A stretch of 64,000 nt of DNA, taken from positions 52,168,761 to 52,232,760 of the forward strand of contig OZ024869.1 of NCBI GenBank assembly GCA_964017185.1. The letters are read 5' to 3'. Positions 40,801 to 51,545 of this stretch are shown in pieces. Each line of letters starts with the position of its first letter. The stretch's first letter is position 1. Origin of the DNA: Rugalucina vietnamica (Eukaryota; Mollusca; Bivalvia; Lucinida; Lucinidae). The notes beneath the pieces were generated by a model. That model was not told the origin of the DNA and searched no databases. It saw only the letters and a list, made by a program, of their open reading frames with translations. The position numbers were made by a program, and so were the translations under genes.

Positions 40801-41342
40801 TTTCTCATGATGTGGCTCACATGTATGATAACGGTCGTTAGTTAAAACAGTGGTTCCATCTCTTTCCCAATAGGTGGGATAAAGAGCAATTCAGTCCTGA
40901 CTCGAGAAAACCGGTCTTTGGAGTTTCAGACCAGATCCAACACAAACTGGCCTGTGCAGTCATAGAAGATGATTAGAAGCTTGAAATTTCATATTAAGGA
41001 AGAAGAGGAATTGCACCATGTGTTTAGCAAAACAAAGGCGCTAATCAGCTTTGCAGTCACTGCGAAGCTGATCTGCGCCTTTGTTTTCGCATAGGCAAAA
41101 TTCCACTTTTCTCATGACGCAGCTCAATTTATCTTGGTTGGAAATTTAAGCAAGTGTCATTTTCCTGTAATGTATGGTTGCAAGATAAACTTTCTCTATC
41201 TACAGGAATGCACCAGTGCTTGGTTCAGCTGTCCAGCATGCCTGTCGCTGTCTGCCACGGTGAGGGCACCACCATCGACGAGGCCCACGCCAGGGCTGCC
41301 CACAACGCCCTGCAGTACCTGAAGCTGATGACCAAGTCGTAA
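37642..41342 (+). CDS. TARBP2: TARBP2/PRKRA/Loquacious-family dsRNA-binding protein (Dicer partner)
   Basis: Proteins of this family bind dsRNA and Dicer in the RISC-loading complex. Seven exons (37642-37804, 38127-38238, 38715-38887, 39128-39261, 40182-40271, 40468-40633, 41206-41342) join in phase to 324 residues plus TAA, close to human PRKRA (313) and TARBP2 (366). dsRBD1 is residues ~7-75 (GKTPISYLQEL ... SSKKKAKHMAAQAAL), dsRBD2 ~104-173 (NPVGELQEL ... RSKKAAKRVAAQAML), dsRBD3 ~252-322 (YCQMLQEIAEAQRFEVLY ... QCLVQLSSMPVAVCHG ... ALQYLKLM). dsRBD3 lacks the Lys-Lys-x-Ala-Lys patch, as in the Dicer-binding domain of the family. Residues 185-194 are acidic. The first ATG follows its AG acceptor directly, so an upstream exon, coding or not, may exist. 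Introns 2 and 6 hold hairpin MITEs, and exon 4 has a decayed duplicate. Whether it is the TARBP2 or PRKRA orthologue cannot be settled, since the split is vertebrate. Confidence 0.93.
38127..38238 (+). CDS. TARBP2: TARBP2-like coding exon 2
   Basis: It completes dsRBD1 with the basic SSKKKAKHMAAQAAL helix and begins the Gly/Thr linker. Its donor is GTGAGT. Confidence 0.92.
38541..38678 (+). repeat. Hairpin MITE family H, copy 9 (3' truncated)
   Basis: It starts TGAGCCTCCTCATGAGAAAACC and contains the central palindrome. It breaks off ~36 bases before exon 3 of the TARBP2-like gene. Confidence 0.75.
38715..38887 (+). CDS. TARBP2: TARBP2-like coding exon 3
   Basis: It holds the linker PVPSQTEEGPGNPVG and the first part of dsRBD2 (REFICIVKLGKIQQK). 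Its donor is GTGAGT. Confidence 0.93.
39128..39261 (+). CDS. TARBP2: TARBP2-like coding exon 4
   Basis: It encodes the dsRBD2 C-terminal helix (RSKKAAKRVAAQAML) and the acidic EEDEEEDIPL end. Its donor is GTAAGT. Confidence 0.93.
39314..39415 (+). pseudogene. Decayed tandem duplicate of TARBP2-like exon 4
   Basis: GTCACAGCCCGGGTTATGCTGG through GAGGATATTCCTCTG followed by GTAGGT matches exon 4 (39160-39261) with ~10 substitutions. One creates an in-frame TAG (TTGTAGGAG for TTGGAGGAG). The duplicate lacks a good acceptor but keeps a donor. A weaker third copy (gattagggccaagagggttgc, 39468-39520) follows. Confidence 0.8.
39440..39520 (+). pseudogene. Possible third, more decayed copy of the exon 4 region
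   Basis: The phrases ggtgaggattagggccaagagg and tacaggccatgg align with ggggatttggggcaaaggggg of the second copy and with gccaagcgggtcgcagcccaggccatgctgg of exon 4. Confidence 0.4.
40182..40271 (+). CDS. TARBP2: TARBP2-like coding exon 5
   Basis: It has 30 codons of linker (TVEPKNSYTALREGKAKVAI..) in phase 0, bounded by GACAG and GTAAAA. Confidence 0.85.
40468..40633 (+). CDS. TARBP2: TARBP2-like coding exon 6
   Basis: It holds the linker and the start of dsRBD3 (YCQMLQEIAEAQRFEVLYND). A truncated hairpin MITE starts ~12 bases after its GTAGGG donor. Confidence 0.92.
40645..40819 (-). repeat. Hairpin MITE family H, copy 10 (reverse, truncated at exon edge)
   Basis: It begins inside the family sequence (tacagtcccagaa) 12 bases after exon 6 and runs to GTGGCTCA. 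Confidence 0.75.
40885..41126 (-). repeat. Hairpin MITE family H, copy 11 (reverse)
   Basis: It is nearly full length, ending CAGCTCA, with cagctttgcagtcactgcgaagctg. It lies in the same intron as copy 10 and in the same orientation. Confidence 0.75.
41206..41342 (+). CDS. TARBP2: TARBP2-like coding exon 7 with stop
   Basis: It completes dsRBD3 (MHQCLVQLSSMPVAVCHGEG ... ALQYLKLMTKS) and ends in TAA at 41340-41342. Confidence 0.95.
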
Positions 41343-43740
41343 AAAAATCACCCAGGAAGTCATCATAGCCTCACACTTAATACAAATAGATCATATAGGA
41401 AGTGAATTGACTAGTATTTATACATGTATAATATTGCGGGATTGTTTTGAAAAAATAAGTTTGAATGTAACCACAATTTTTATGCGTATATGAACAACAA
41501 AGGTGCTGATCAGCCTGCGCAGGCCTGTGCAGTCTGTTTTGTGCCTTTGGTTTTCATTCCTTAAGTTGAAAATCTTTGACCAGTCCCTGTGTCTGAGCAG
41601 GACAATTAGAGACTTGAATGGTCGATAATCTCTGTTTACAGGTTTGCATTCAAACTCATTTTACTGGGAAAATGGTTAGGGAATGTATTTGATAATATAT
41701 ATTTTGTTTGTTTCTCATTGAGAAGTGACAAAATAAGCTATCAAATATATGCCATACCATTTTCACAGTACTCTTATCATGTTATATGTTAATGTTGTTG
41801 TGTATGTTAAGACTTTCAAACTGTTTACTGTTATATGACCTGATCAAATACTTCGTAATCGTGCTACCCTAGATAATGCATTATAGATAGAATCATGGAT
41901 TTTGTATGTTAATTCATAATATATTATACTTCAGAACAAATTTGATTTCATGTCATGTTTGCCATTGATAAAATCAATTAATAATTCAGTTACCGATATA
42001 TAATTATGGGAACTGACCAGTCCTGTCAGATCAACATAGCTAATCTCTGATGGCTGAATTCTTCAGTATTTATGCATACTGCACAGTGAGTGATTGGACT
42101 GGGCAGATCCCTAGTTTTTTGTACCAGGTGGCTGATTTTGCCTGAGCAAGTTAAGGGTTGATTAATTCAAGCATTTAAAATGGTGAAATGGTGCATGTTT
42201 GATCATTTTTCTCTGCATTTTATGCTGTCATACCATTTTAAACTTTGTGTGATGCACAAAAGTCACTACAGCTCCTATACTTCTTTAACTATAGTATAGT
42301 GTGTATCAATTATGTTGGGTTTATTTATCCACTGTGTCGAGTAAAACTCTGTTCCTGGATGGTTAGATGATATATTTGGAACAGGATCCTGTTTACTGAC
42401 AGTAAGATACTTTTAAGCAAGTTCAAGTTATGCTTTGGTTGATATACAACATTGGATGGCCGATTTACGACAATGGAATGCATATGCATTTGCAAATAAA
42501 ACAAGATACTATAAAACCCTGCTTCAACTAGTTAAGTCTAGATATACCATCCAACTTGCCTTGGGCTTTTTTTTCTCGACAGTGGTTTATTTTCATCCAT
42601 CAGCTTGAATATGTGGTAAATTGACGCTGTTGGGTTCTCATTATGTCAATTGTTTAGAGTTAGCATAGTATTGGTATAGCAAAAATTTGTTTAATGTTCA
42701 AGAGGTGAAGAAAATATTGAAATGTTTTATTCTTCATATTTCAAATACATGTAATAGGTTTGACACTACAAATAAATTGAAATGAAGAACCAATTTCATA
42801 ACATTAGCCTTAAACTCTTCTTCAGAATAAAGTCATGGATCAGATCACGTAAGCCTGGTTCAATCTTACTAGGTTTACTGTTTCTTTTCTTTAAAATGAA
42901 AAAAACTTTTTAATTAATCAGTTTTGAAACTCCTAACAACTTGCATACTTCACATACTTCAGATTTAGCAGAGTGCAGAGCCTTAAGGAGTTGTGCCATC
43001 TAAGACATGCATTTTTTTTTTTTTTTTTTTTCTTTCTTTTTTTTAATGATAATCTCCCATGATAGTTACTGAATGCTATAAAACCATTGTTTGTATGCCT
43101 GCTGTACCAGTTTTATGTCAACTTTGTATTATTGTCTGTAAAATCACCTAGAGCATGTTCACAAGGTTCAGGGGGTGGGGTGGGGATAAAATGTCGCTCA
43201 TAGTGTGTGGCTGTATATAGAGACAAAGCGTCAAGATATTCAGAAACTGAAAGTGACTGCTAGACATAATGGCTGCACCATTTCTGATCTCTACAATATT
43301 TGCAAACATTTTTTTGAAAGAATAGAGGATAAAAAAATCTTGTGAATGTGTTCAGTTGATTTTTGGCTGAAAAAATGATATGCTTCATTGATTATAAAGA
43401 AACAGGATTATGATTAAATAAGGCAAGTTTATATGAAATTTGGATAAGAAAAAAAAAGTAAAAATTCCAAATTTAAAGAACGTTGTTCAAATTTTAATTT
43501 CATTTAATTAGTCTTAATGAACATGAAGCATATCCATTTCCTTCAGCCGACTATTTTGTATAAAAGACCTAACGTAATTAATATGTAATGCACTGTAGTT
43601 CAATTTGACTTCCTATTTGTGAACGAGTGAGGTTATGTCATTGCCTGGGTGGGGCAAGGTACTATCTACAGTCATTTTACCATGTTAATGTGTGGTTGTT
43701 GTAACTCATTAAAGTCTGGTCTTAAAATCTGTCTTGTCTC
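41343..43740 (+). other. 3' UTR and downstream region of the TARBP2-like gene
   Basis: AATAAA at 42771-42776 and ATTAAA at 43708-43713, the latter followed by a GT-rich stretch (tctgtcttgtctctgtgttg), are candidate poly(A) signals. A poor family H copy lies at ~41480-41600. A T run is at 43012-43040. No other feature is seen. Confidence 0.5.
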
Positions 43741-43793
43741 TGTGTTGATTTCCATGACATTTGCCATTTTATCTTAACAGCCTGGGGCCAGTT

Positions 43794-44003
43794 GTTCAAA
43801 CTTTGTTAGCTTAACTTCATGGTTAAGACAACTCGTTAAGTAAATGCCACTACATAAGCAAATACGCAGTTAATTTTTGTTGATAAAATGTGAGAATCCT
43901 CTGCTAACAAAAAATAACTGCGTATTTATAATATTCATGTTTGAAATTTTAGTGAACGATGATCGTTAACTAACGATGTTGTTAATTTCGAACAACTGGG
44001 CCC
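43794..44003. repeat. MITE with GGGGCCAGTTGTTCAAA terminal inverted repeats, copy 2
   Basis: Same family as 3732-3982, here ending GAACAACTGGGCCC, with the same AAAAATAACTGCGTATTT-type internal arm. Confidence 0.75.
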
Positions 44004-44150
44004 TGGAGTTTGGTCATACTTCTCTTCAGTTTTCTTTGATTCTTTACCAACCTCTCCAGCCCAGTAGGTAGGGTACCCATTGGAAAGACTGATTTTTAAC
44101 ATATTTTAGAATGGTGACCTTGAAAATATATTAGTCAAGTTCATAGACCT

Positions 44151-46584
44151 TTTTAGCTCACCTGAGCCTAAGGTGAGCTTATAGGATGGCCATGATCCGG
44201 CGTCCGTCCGTCGTCCACAATTTCAAAGATCTTCTTCTCTGAAACCGCTTGGCCAATCAAAGTGAAATTTTATGTGGAGCATCCATGGGTAGGGGGAACT
44301 GAAGCTTGATCGCGAGATCTGGGTCACATGACCAAGATGGCCGCCACACCCATATATGGTAAAAAACACTTAAAAAATCATCTTCTCCAGAACCGGTGGG
44401 CCGATTTCCACAAAACTTGGTATGTAGCATCGAGGACTTCAACCAATCATAGTTTGATAAAATGATGACCCTTGGATGACCTTGACCTATTTTACGGCAA
44501 GGTCAAATTTGGAAACATAGGCTTTTACATGGGAAAAAGTGAAAACTATGGATTTTTTGAAAACTACTGCAGCCTGAGGCCTGAAAAGTGGTAGATGCAA
44601 ACAACTAATGGAGTAGATGAAGGAATGTGATCAATTTAGGTCAAGGTCATCTCTTGACCTTGGCCAGTCTGTTGTCCATACACACTTTTCAAAGATCTTC
44701 TCCTCTGAAACCGCTAGGCTAATCAAAGTGAAATTTTATGTGGAGCATCCATGAGTAGGGATGACGAAAGTTTGATCGCGAAATCCAGGTCACATGACCA
44801 AGATGGCCGCCACGCCCATATATGGTAAAAACCACTCAAAAATCTTCTTCTCATGAACCAGAAGGCCGATTTTCACGAAACTTGTTATGTAGCATTTGGG
44901 ACTACAGCCCATCATAGTTTGATCAAATGATGACCCTAGCATGACCGTGACCTATTTTACGGCAAGGTCAATTTTGTAAACATAGGCTTTTACATGGGGA
45001 AAAGTGAAAATTATGGATTTTTTGAAAACTATTGCAGCCTGAGGCCTGAAAAGTGATAGATGCAAAACAACTAATGAAAGTATATGATTAATTTAGGTCA
45101 AGGTCATGTCTTGACCTTGACCAGTCTGTCGTCCATACACACTTTTCAAAGATCTTCTCTGAAACTGCAAGGCCAATCAAACTGAAATTTTATGTGGAGC
45201 ATCCATGGGTAGAGATAATGAAAGTTTGATCACGAAATCCAGGTCACATGACCAAGATGGCCGCCACGCCCATATATGGTAAAAACCACTCAAAAATCTT
45301 CTTCTACAGAACCGGCAGGCCGATTTTCATGAAACTTTGTTTGTATTATTTGGGACTCCAGCCCATCATATTTTGATAAAATGATGACCCTAGGATGACC
45401 ATGACATATTTTATGGCAAGGTCAATTTTGGAAACATAGGCTTTTACATGGAAAAAAGTGAAAACTATGGATTTTTTGAAAACTATTGCAGCCTGAGGCT
45501 TGAAAAATGGTAGATGCAAACAACTAATGGAGTAGATGAAGGGATATGATCAATTTAGGTCAAGGTTATCTCTTGACCTTGGGAGGGTCTGTCGTCCATA
45601 CACACTTTTCAAAAATCTTCTTCTCCAGAACCGGCAGGCCGATTTTCATGAAACTTCGTTTGTATTATTTGGGACTCCAGCCCATCATATTTTGATAAAA
45701 TGATGACCGTAGGATGACCTTGACATATTTTATGGCAAGGTCAATTTTGGAAACATAGGCTTTTACATGGGGAAAAAGTGAAAATTATGGATTTTTTGAA
45801 AACTATTGCAGCCTGAGGCTTGAAAAATGGTAGATGCAAACAACTAATGGAGTAGATGAAGGGATATGATTAATTTAGGTCAAGGTCATCTCTTGACCTT
45901 GGAGGGTCTGTTGTCCATACACACTTTTCAAAGATCTTCTTCTCTGAAACCGCTTGGCCAGTCAAAGTGAAATTTTATTTGGAGCATCCATGGGTAGAGG
46001 GGACGAAAGTTTAATTGCGAAATCTGGGTCAAATGACCAAGATGGCCGTCACGCCCATATATGGTAAAAGCCACTCAAAAATCTTCTCCAGAACCGGTAG
46101 GCCGATTTCCAAGAAACTTGGTATGTAGCATCGGAGACTCTAGCTCATCATATTTTGATAAAATGATGACCCCGGGATGACCTTGACCTATTTTATGGCA
46201 AGGTCAATTTTGGAAACATAGGCTTTTACATGAGAATAGGCAAAAACAATGGATATTTTGGAAGCTGTTGCAGCCCGAGACCTGAAAGTTGCTAGATCCA
46301 GACAACTAATGGAGTCAATGAAGGTAAGTAATTAATGAGGGCCAAGGTCATTTCTTGACCTTGACCCAAGGTCATTTAGATATGAAAATTAAAATTATGG
46401 TTTTCTCAGAAATCACTGGGTTTGGAAACTATTGCATCGTGAGACCTGAAACTTTGCAGATGCAGACAACTTATGAAGTCAATAAAGGTTTGTGAGTATT
46501 CAAAGTCAAGGTCATTTCATGATGACTTAATACTCCAAGATCAGGCTTCAGGTGAGCGTTCTCAGGACCAATGGTCCTCTGGTT
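44151..46584 (-). repeat. Tandem-unit repeat element, family G, copy B (inverted)
   Basis: It starts TTTTTAGCTCACCTGAGCC, then GGATGGCCATGATCCGGCG and CGTCCGTCCGTCG, and ends GGACCAATGGTCCTCTGGTT. It has four to five ~460-bp units marked by CCAAGATGGCCG and CATATATGG. It is longer than copy A by about 1.7 units. Confidence 0.75.
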
Positions 46585-46857
46585 TCCACTTGTGTCAAAA
46601 TCCTTAATCTGGTTCCGAAGACTGTTGGCTGATTTTTTAAACAATTGTAATGTTATATGATTGTCACCAAAATCAAGCCAGCCCTTTCTAATCAATGTAT
46701 TTGTGCAAGTTTGGTCTAATTCTATCCTTTCAGCCTTTTGTGAAATAGACGTGCTTCTCATACCAAGCAAAGCTGCTAACACCAGCTTGATCCGGAAAAC
46801 TTTTTTACTTCGCTGATTCCTTTTGCTTTTAAAAGAATCTGACTGATGACACCTTGT
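46585..46857 (-). CDS. Unrecognised ORF fragment abutting a repeat
   Basis: On the minus strand an open frame reads KSKRNQRSKKVFRIKLVL, AALLGMRSTSISQKAERIEL, DQTCTNTLIRKGWLDFGDNH and SANSLRNQIKDFDTSGN, then runs into the family G repeat at 46584. It begins after TAG at 46858, with a CATCAG acceptor-like site. Its composition looks protein-like, but I recognise no family. It may be an exon of an unknown gene, a relic, or chance. Confidence 0.25.
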
Positions 46858-47839
46858 CTAGACACGATGGCGGCTCAGTATATGGGCTGGTCATAATAAA
46901 GCTTCTATTTGCACTCGGGGGCATATTTTATTTACAAATATTTGACACTTTTATAAATTGGATGGCATAGACCATTTCCTGCTAGCAAAGCCTAGCATAG
47001 TCAAGTATATCAAGAATGCTTCCAAGATGGCTGCCCGAACGGCGAATGCAATATTAAATGACATTTATCAGTGTTATCAATTTCGTTATCAATTATACGG
47101 AAAATATTACTCTTAACTGTTTATTAGGTGATTTTGATTAGAAATTATGTTTTCTTTTATATTTTTGGAATATAAAATTCATTCATGGTCATATTTCGTA
47201 TTGAATGCCCACTCGTGTAGGATCCTCTATTTGTGAACTTCTGGTTGAATTTTGTCATGGTCCAGATTTATGACAATTAGGACTGACAAAAAAAGGCAAC
47301 TTTAGGCTTTTCTGTCCTAGGAACCACTGCAGGAACTGAGGGTGAGGTTAGGCGCCTTAAGCCCCCCCCCCCCCCCCCCCAGTAATTTTATATTACATAT
47401 CGTTCCAAGGCGATACTTTTGTAGTGGTCCAAATTGTTTTATGTTTTAGTGTAGCATTTTTGTACAGTTTGCACCTGATGTATGTTTTCATATTCTAGTT
47501 AAGGTTGGGTAACTGAGTGGCCGTCTATTGGGAAATAGCTGCACACGGCTTACGGCCTAACCCTAACCCTTTTCTCAGTATAAGTAAAGTACCTGAGTGC
47601 TATTTTTTCTCCCAGCCAAATCGGTTTTTTGATTGGGAATTTCTTTCTGATTGCACCATTTCCTGATCATTGCCTACTTTTACTTTTCCAAGTCACCGGT
47701 CTTGCTTGGATTTCAAAGAATTTAGAGCAATACTGAGATATGACAGGCGATCTGATCGATTGATTGTGAATAATGCGAATTGGTTTCTGTCAGATTCAGT
47801 TGTCACTATAGATTCATGATTGATATGAATTTTGCTTTT
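46858..47839. other. Intergenic, nothing firm
   Basis: Two GATGGCGGC/GATGGCTGC motifs (46867, 47026) sit at short ORFs, and a run of C lies at 47362-47380. There is no supported gene. Confidence 0.4.
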
Positions 47840-48690
47840 TATGCCCCCAACTTCGAAGAAGTTCCCCAACTTCGAAGAAGTTGAGGGGGCATATTGGTTT
47901 GGGTCTGTCAGTGCAGTGCAGTCAGTCTGTGATGCGTGAGTAACGCTTGGCACTCGGTCAGGAACCGTTAGAGCTAGGATCTTGAAATTTGGCATGTAGT
48001 TTGTATATGAAAATTAAGAGGACCCGATTTTTTTCCTTTTTTTCTTTAAGGGGCTAGGGGCCCATTCTGTGAGAGTTATTTCCCTTTTTAATTCTTGATA
48101 AAGTTAATAGATAGTGGGTACCTTGTGTGCGCAACTCCTCCTACAGTTTTATTCCGATTCTCTTGAAACTTTACAGATGTTGTGACCATGCTTTGAAGAT
48201 ATGCATGTGGCCGTAGTTTGGATATAATCCTCAGATTAATTTTTGTCACTTTTTATGCAATTTGAACTTAGCCATGGTTCGGGCATTTTCACAATGAAAG
48301 TGAATGGGCAGTGGGTACCTTGTGTGCGCAGCTCCTCCTTTAACTTCATTTAAAACTTTACATGTGTTATGGGCATGGTCTGAAGATATGCATGTGGTTT
48401 GGATATAATCCTTGGATTATTTTTGTCATTTTTTTCACACTTTGAACTTAGTCATTTTTTTGGGCATTTAAGTGAATGGATAGAGGGTACCTTGTGTGCG
48501 CAACTCCTCCTACAGTTTAATACCGATAGTTTTGAAACTTTGCAGACATTGTGACCTTGCTTTGAAGATATGCATGTGGTTGGGATATACTCCTCAGATT
48601 AATTTTTGTCACTTTTTTACAATTTGAACTTAGTCATTTTTTGGACATTTTTACATCTTGAAAGTGACTTACCAGTTGGGGGCATAGTGT
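47840..48690. mobile_element. TATGCCCCCAACTTCGAAGAAG-ended repeat with three tandem core units
   Basis: It begins with a duplicated ..CCCCAACTTCGAAGAAG and GAGGGGGCATA hairpin (47840-47893) and ends ACCAGTTGGGGGCATAGTG. Three ~185-bp units share gggtaccttgtgtgcgcaac, ctttgaagatatgcatgtgg and tttgaacttagtcat (from ~48115, 48309, 48485). Confidence 0.6.
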
Positions 48691-48939
48691 TTCATAAACA
48701 CATTTTCTAGTCAATTGGACATTGCCTAGTGATACATGTACATTTATTTCGTACAGTGACGAACATTAAGGCATCTCTAAACATGTATGGAGCTTGCGAA
48801 CATGCACTGCTACGACAACAGCATTCACTAAACGACTGAACGTTTAGTCCAAAAATCTCGAAACTGATCGTTTATGTGTCGCAGACGTGCATATCATTTT
48901 ATGAAAAAAAATGCCAATAAGATTTGGGCCCACTTCGCG

Positions 48940-49123
48940 CACTTCGCATGTGTTTGCGCGCTTTTCGACGTCCGTCGTTGGCGTCGGAAGTAACGTCATC
49001 TAATCGAAGCGGATGTTGATGATGCTAGACTGTGTAACGTTGCAGCCGAAGCCATTTTTACGAGTCATGGAGTTAATCATGGGAAAATTTCACTAGTGTA
49101 CTTATTGTGACAACCTAACGGAC
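48940..49123 (+). promoter_or_regulatory. Candidate promoter/5' UTR of the 49-57 kb gene with a small uORF
   Basis: A CpG-richer stretch (cacttcgcgcacttcgc ... gcgcgcttttcgacg) includes a CRE-like TAACGTCATC at ~48990. An ATG at 49067 opens a nine-codon uORF ending TAG at 49096, upstream of the main ATG at 49124. Confidence 0.35.
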
Positions 49124-51545
49124 ATGTCGAAATGTTCTGAAGATAAGAAATTTGCTGAGAATTTAGAGGAAGACTCGGTCAGCTCATCTCTACAGCTGTA
49201 TCAATCGTTGACTACAAAACTTGAGATTCTTTCCAACAGTATAAAAGTTTTCCTTGAATTTGTAAGTAAAGGTATTCTTTATATTCTCGGATTCAATCCT
49301 ATGATGTATATAGGGTCTGGTGACGGCCACATGTCTTCGAATAATGCCAGTCTCAGAAGGCGTTCTCGAAGAAACAGGTCCACAGACATCAACCACAGAC
49401 ATGACTCTAACGAATATGTCGGTTCCAGTGGCATATGCAGCTCAGGAGGAGATTCTGGCACTCAACCGGATTCGTCAGATTCAGATTCAAGATGTTGTTT
49501 TGGTGTGACAAGACTGAAAAGATTCATACTACGACGTAGAAGACAAACACAAAATGCATGTCGCCGCTATGAGAACCGCCACACAAGACAGAGAAAGAAT
49601 GAATCACCTACCCCATTAAAACAAGTACAGGAAAGCCCGTTACCTGTAGGAGATGGCGAGAGAAAGAGTATTTCAAGTGACAGTTCCGAGACGGATCATT
49701 CTGAAACACAAATAACTTTGCCAAAGATTGAACTGACAGTGGCAGAAAGCATGCCGTTGGAAGAAAAACACAGTCCTGACAACATTGAAACACTTCAAGT
49801 TCTTTGCAGAAAGGAGATGCCAGATGACAACATTGAGAAGAATCTTGAGAAAAAGAATACCAAGCAGAGATCCCCAAAATCTCTCTTCACTCAACCAAAA
49901 TATCCAGAACGTTCATGGCATGGAAAGCCCGTGCCTGAGTCATTTAAATTAACGGGGGTTAATCGGAGAAGAAACAAGTCTAATTCTTTCATTCATAGGC
50001 CAGTCCCTTTTTCCGCATTGATCGCGGAACCGGCTGTTGCTGATGATACAAGAGACGGAAGTTCGGAAAACGTGAACAAGGAGACTAAAGTTGATTCCGA
50101 ACTATCAAGCAGTGAGTCGTTACTTTTCAACAAAATAGTGGAAGAAGTTTCCAGCACACCTCTTGAAAAGACGGAAGAAGACGTCATTCAATGTGGTCTG
50201 AAGCACATTGATATTGTGAACACTCCAAAGAAACTTGAACATGTTACACGGATGTACTGCACAGCAACTCAAGCTTTACGACGTCTAAACGCTTTGGATG
50301 AAATATTTGACGAAGCTATTCATTGCTGTCGCCGTGGCGTATACAATTACATGCGATTTGGGACAGGGGAACACTATGAAAACAAATGTGATGCAAAGAT
50401 TTTGTATTTTAAAGCGGTGGTTCATTTCTACAACCAATTCAAACAGTGTGCCCTCAATCGCAACCATGATATTGGTCAGTTTATCAAGAAATCTAAAGAT
50501 AAAGCCGAACGAGAGATTCATATAGATACAGACAAGGAAATAACCACGACCGCGAGACCTCTTCACACAGATATTGAGAATCAAACCAGAAAATGTCTCG
50601 GGAATAAATTTCAAGAAAATTCTGAAAGTACAGATTTTTCCAAAAAGAACGAAGTCACTGAATCTAATAGTTGGGAGGACTTGTCAGATTCAGAAGTAGA
50701 AAGCATACCAGACATCAGCCCAGACAACCACAACAAAATAAAACAAGGTATCTCTGAATATCTTACCGGGGTATTGGGTAGTGAAGGGGTCGATACGAAC
50801 AAATCGTTCCAAGAATCCATAGATTGCCTGTCAGACCATTTCTCAAAGCTTGGCGTGAATGACAGTCGTCTAGATCCAGGAGAGACTCGGTCTGAACCTG
50901 CTGACTCTAGCAGTAACCCAGAAGAGGCGAAAGGGAAGACGTGCTTCAAAGTGAAGGTTTTCCAGTTCCAACCTGCCACTTCTAGTAACCCGTTTTCATG
51001 TGTGTCGAGAAAATCAGAGACTCGTTTCGACCAAGTTAATCCATGGAAAGGTAGCAATGTAATGACGAAACCCCTTGGAAATTTCACCAAAATACCATTT
51101 TCACCACTAAAGTCCAGTGCCGAGAAAAACAGGGATTCCGTGAACGCAGAATCTGAGCCAGTTAAAACGCATGCAGTGACAGATAATTTGGAAAGTAATA
51201 CTATTCGTGAAGACACAACAGAAGAGCAACAAACTGGCATCTCTGGTCCAGATACTTGTAAGGTCGCCGACAGCGAAGAGCAAACTCACTACCCTGTAGG
51301 CTGCGAAAATTTGTATAAAACTTTGGTGAAACGAGAATACCACAAGATCTTGATTGAAACTTTCTTAGGCACGGAAAACAATGGATCAGACTCAGAAGAT
51401 AATCAGTTGGAAGATGCCAAAACATCTGATGAAAACCCTTACGATGAGAGCCCCATGGACGTTACACATGGCAATAAAAGTTCAAGTGATTGGTGCGAGA
51501 CTGAGCAACGAGACTCTAACCAACATGAAGCCCCACGTCAAAGCG
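49124..51545 (+). CDS. Unknown gene, exon 1
   Basis: It has 807 codons plus one base, ending ..EAPRQS before a GTAAGT donor. Reading through would add 46 unrelated residues to a stop at 51685, so an intron-retained isoform could end there. Confidence 0.82.

Noticed and set aside
46867-47120. MAAQYMGW and MAARTANAILNDIYQ short ORFs as gene starts
   Set aside because: Both stop within 30 codons, with no convincing donor. They may simply be GATGGCGGC-type motifs.
50611-51240. 209-codon minus-strand ORF opposite exon 1 of the unknown gene
   Set aside because: It is antisense to an Asp/Glu/Ser-rich coding exon whose plus-strand frame is longer and linked by splice sites to further exons.
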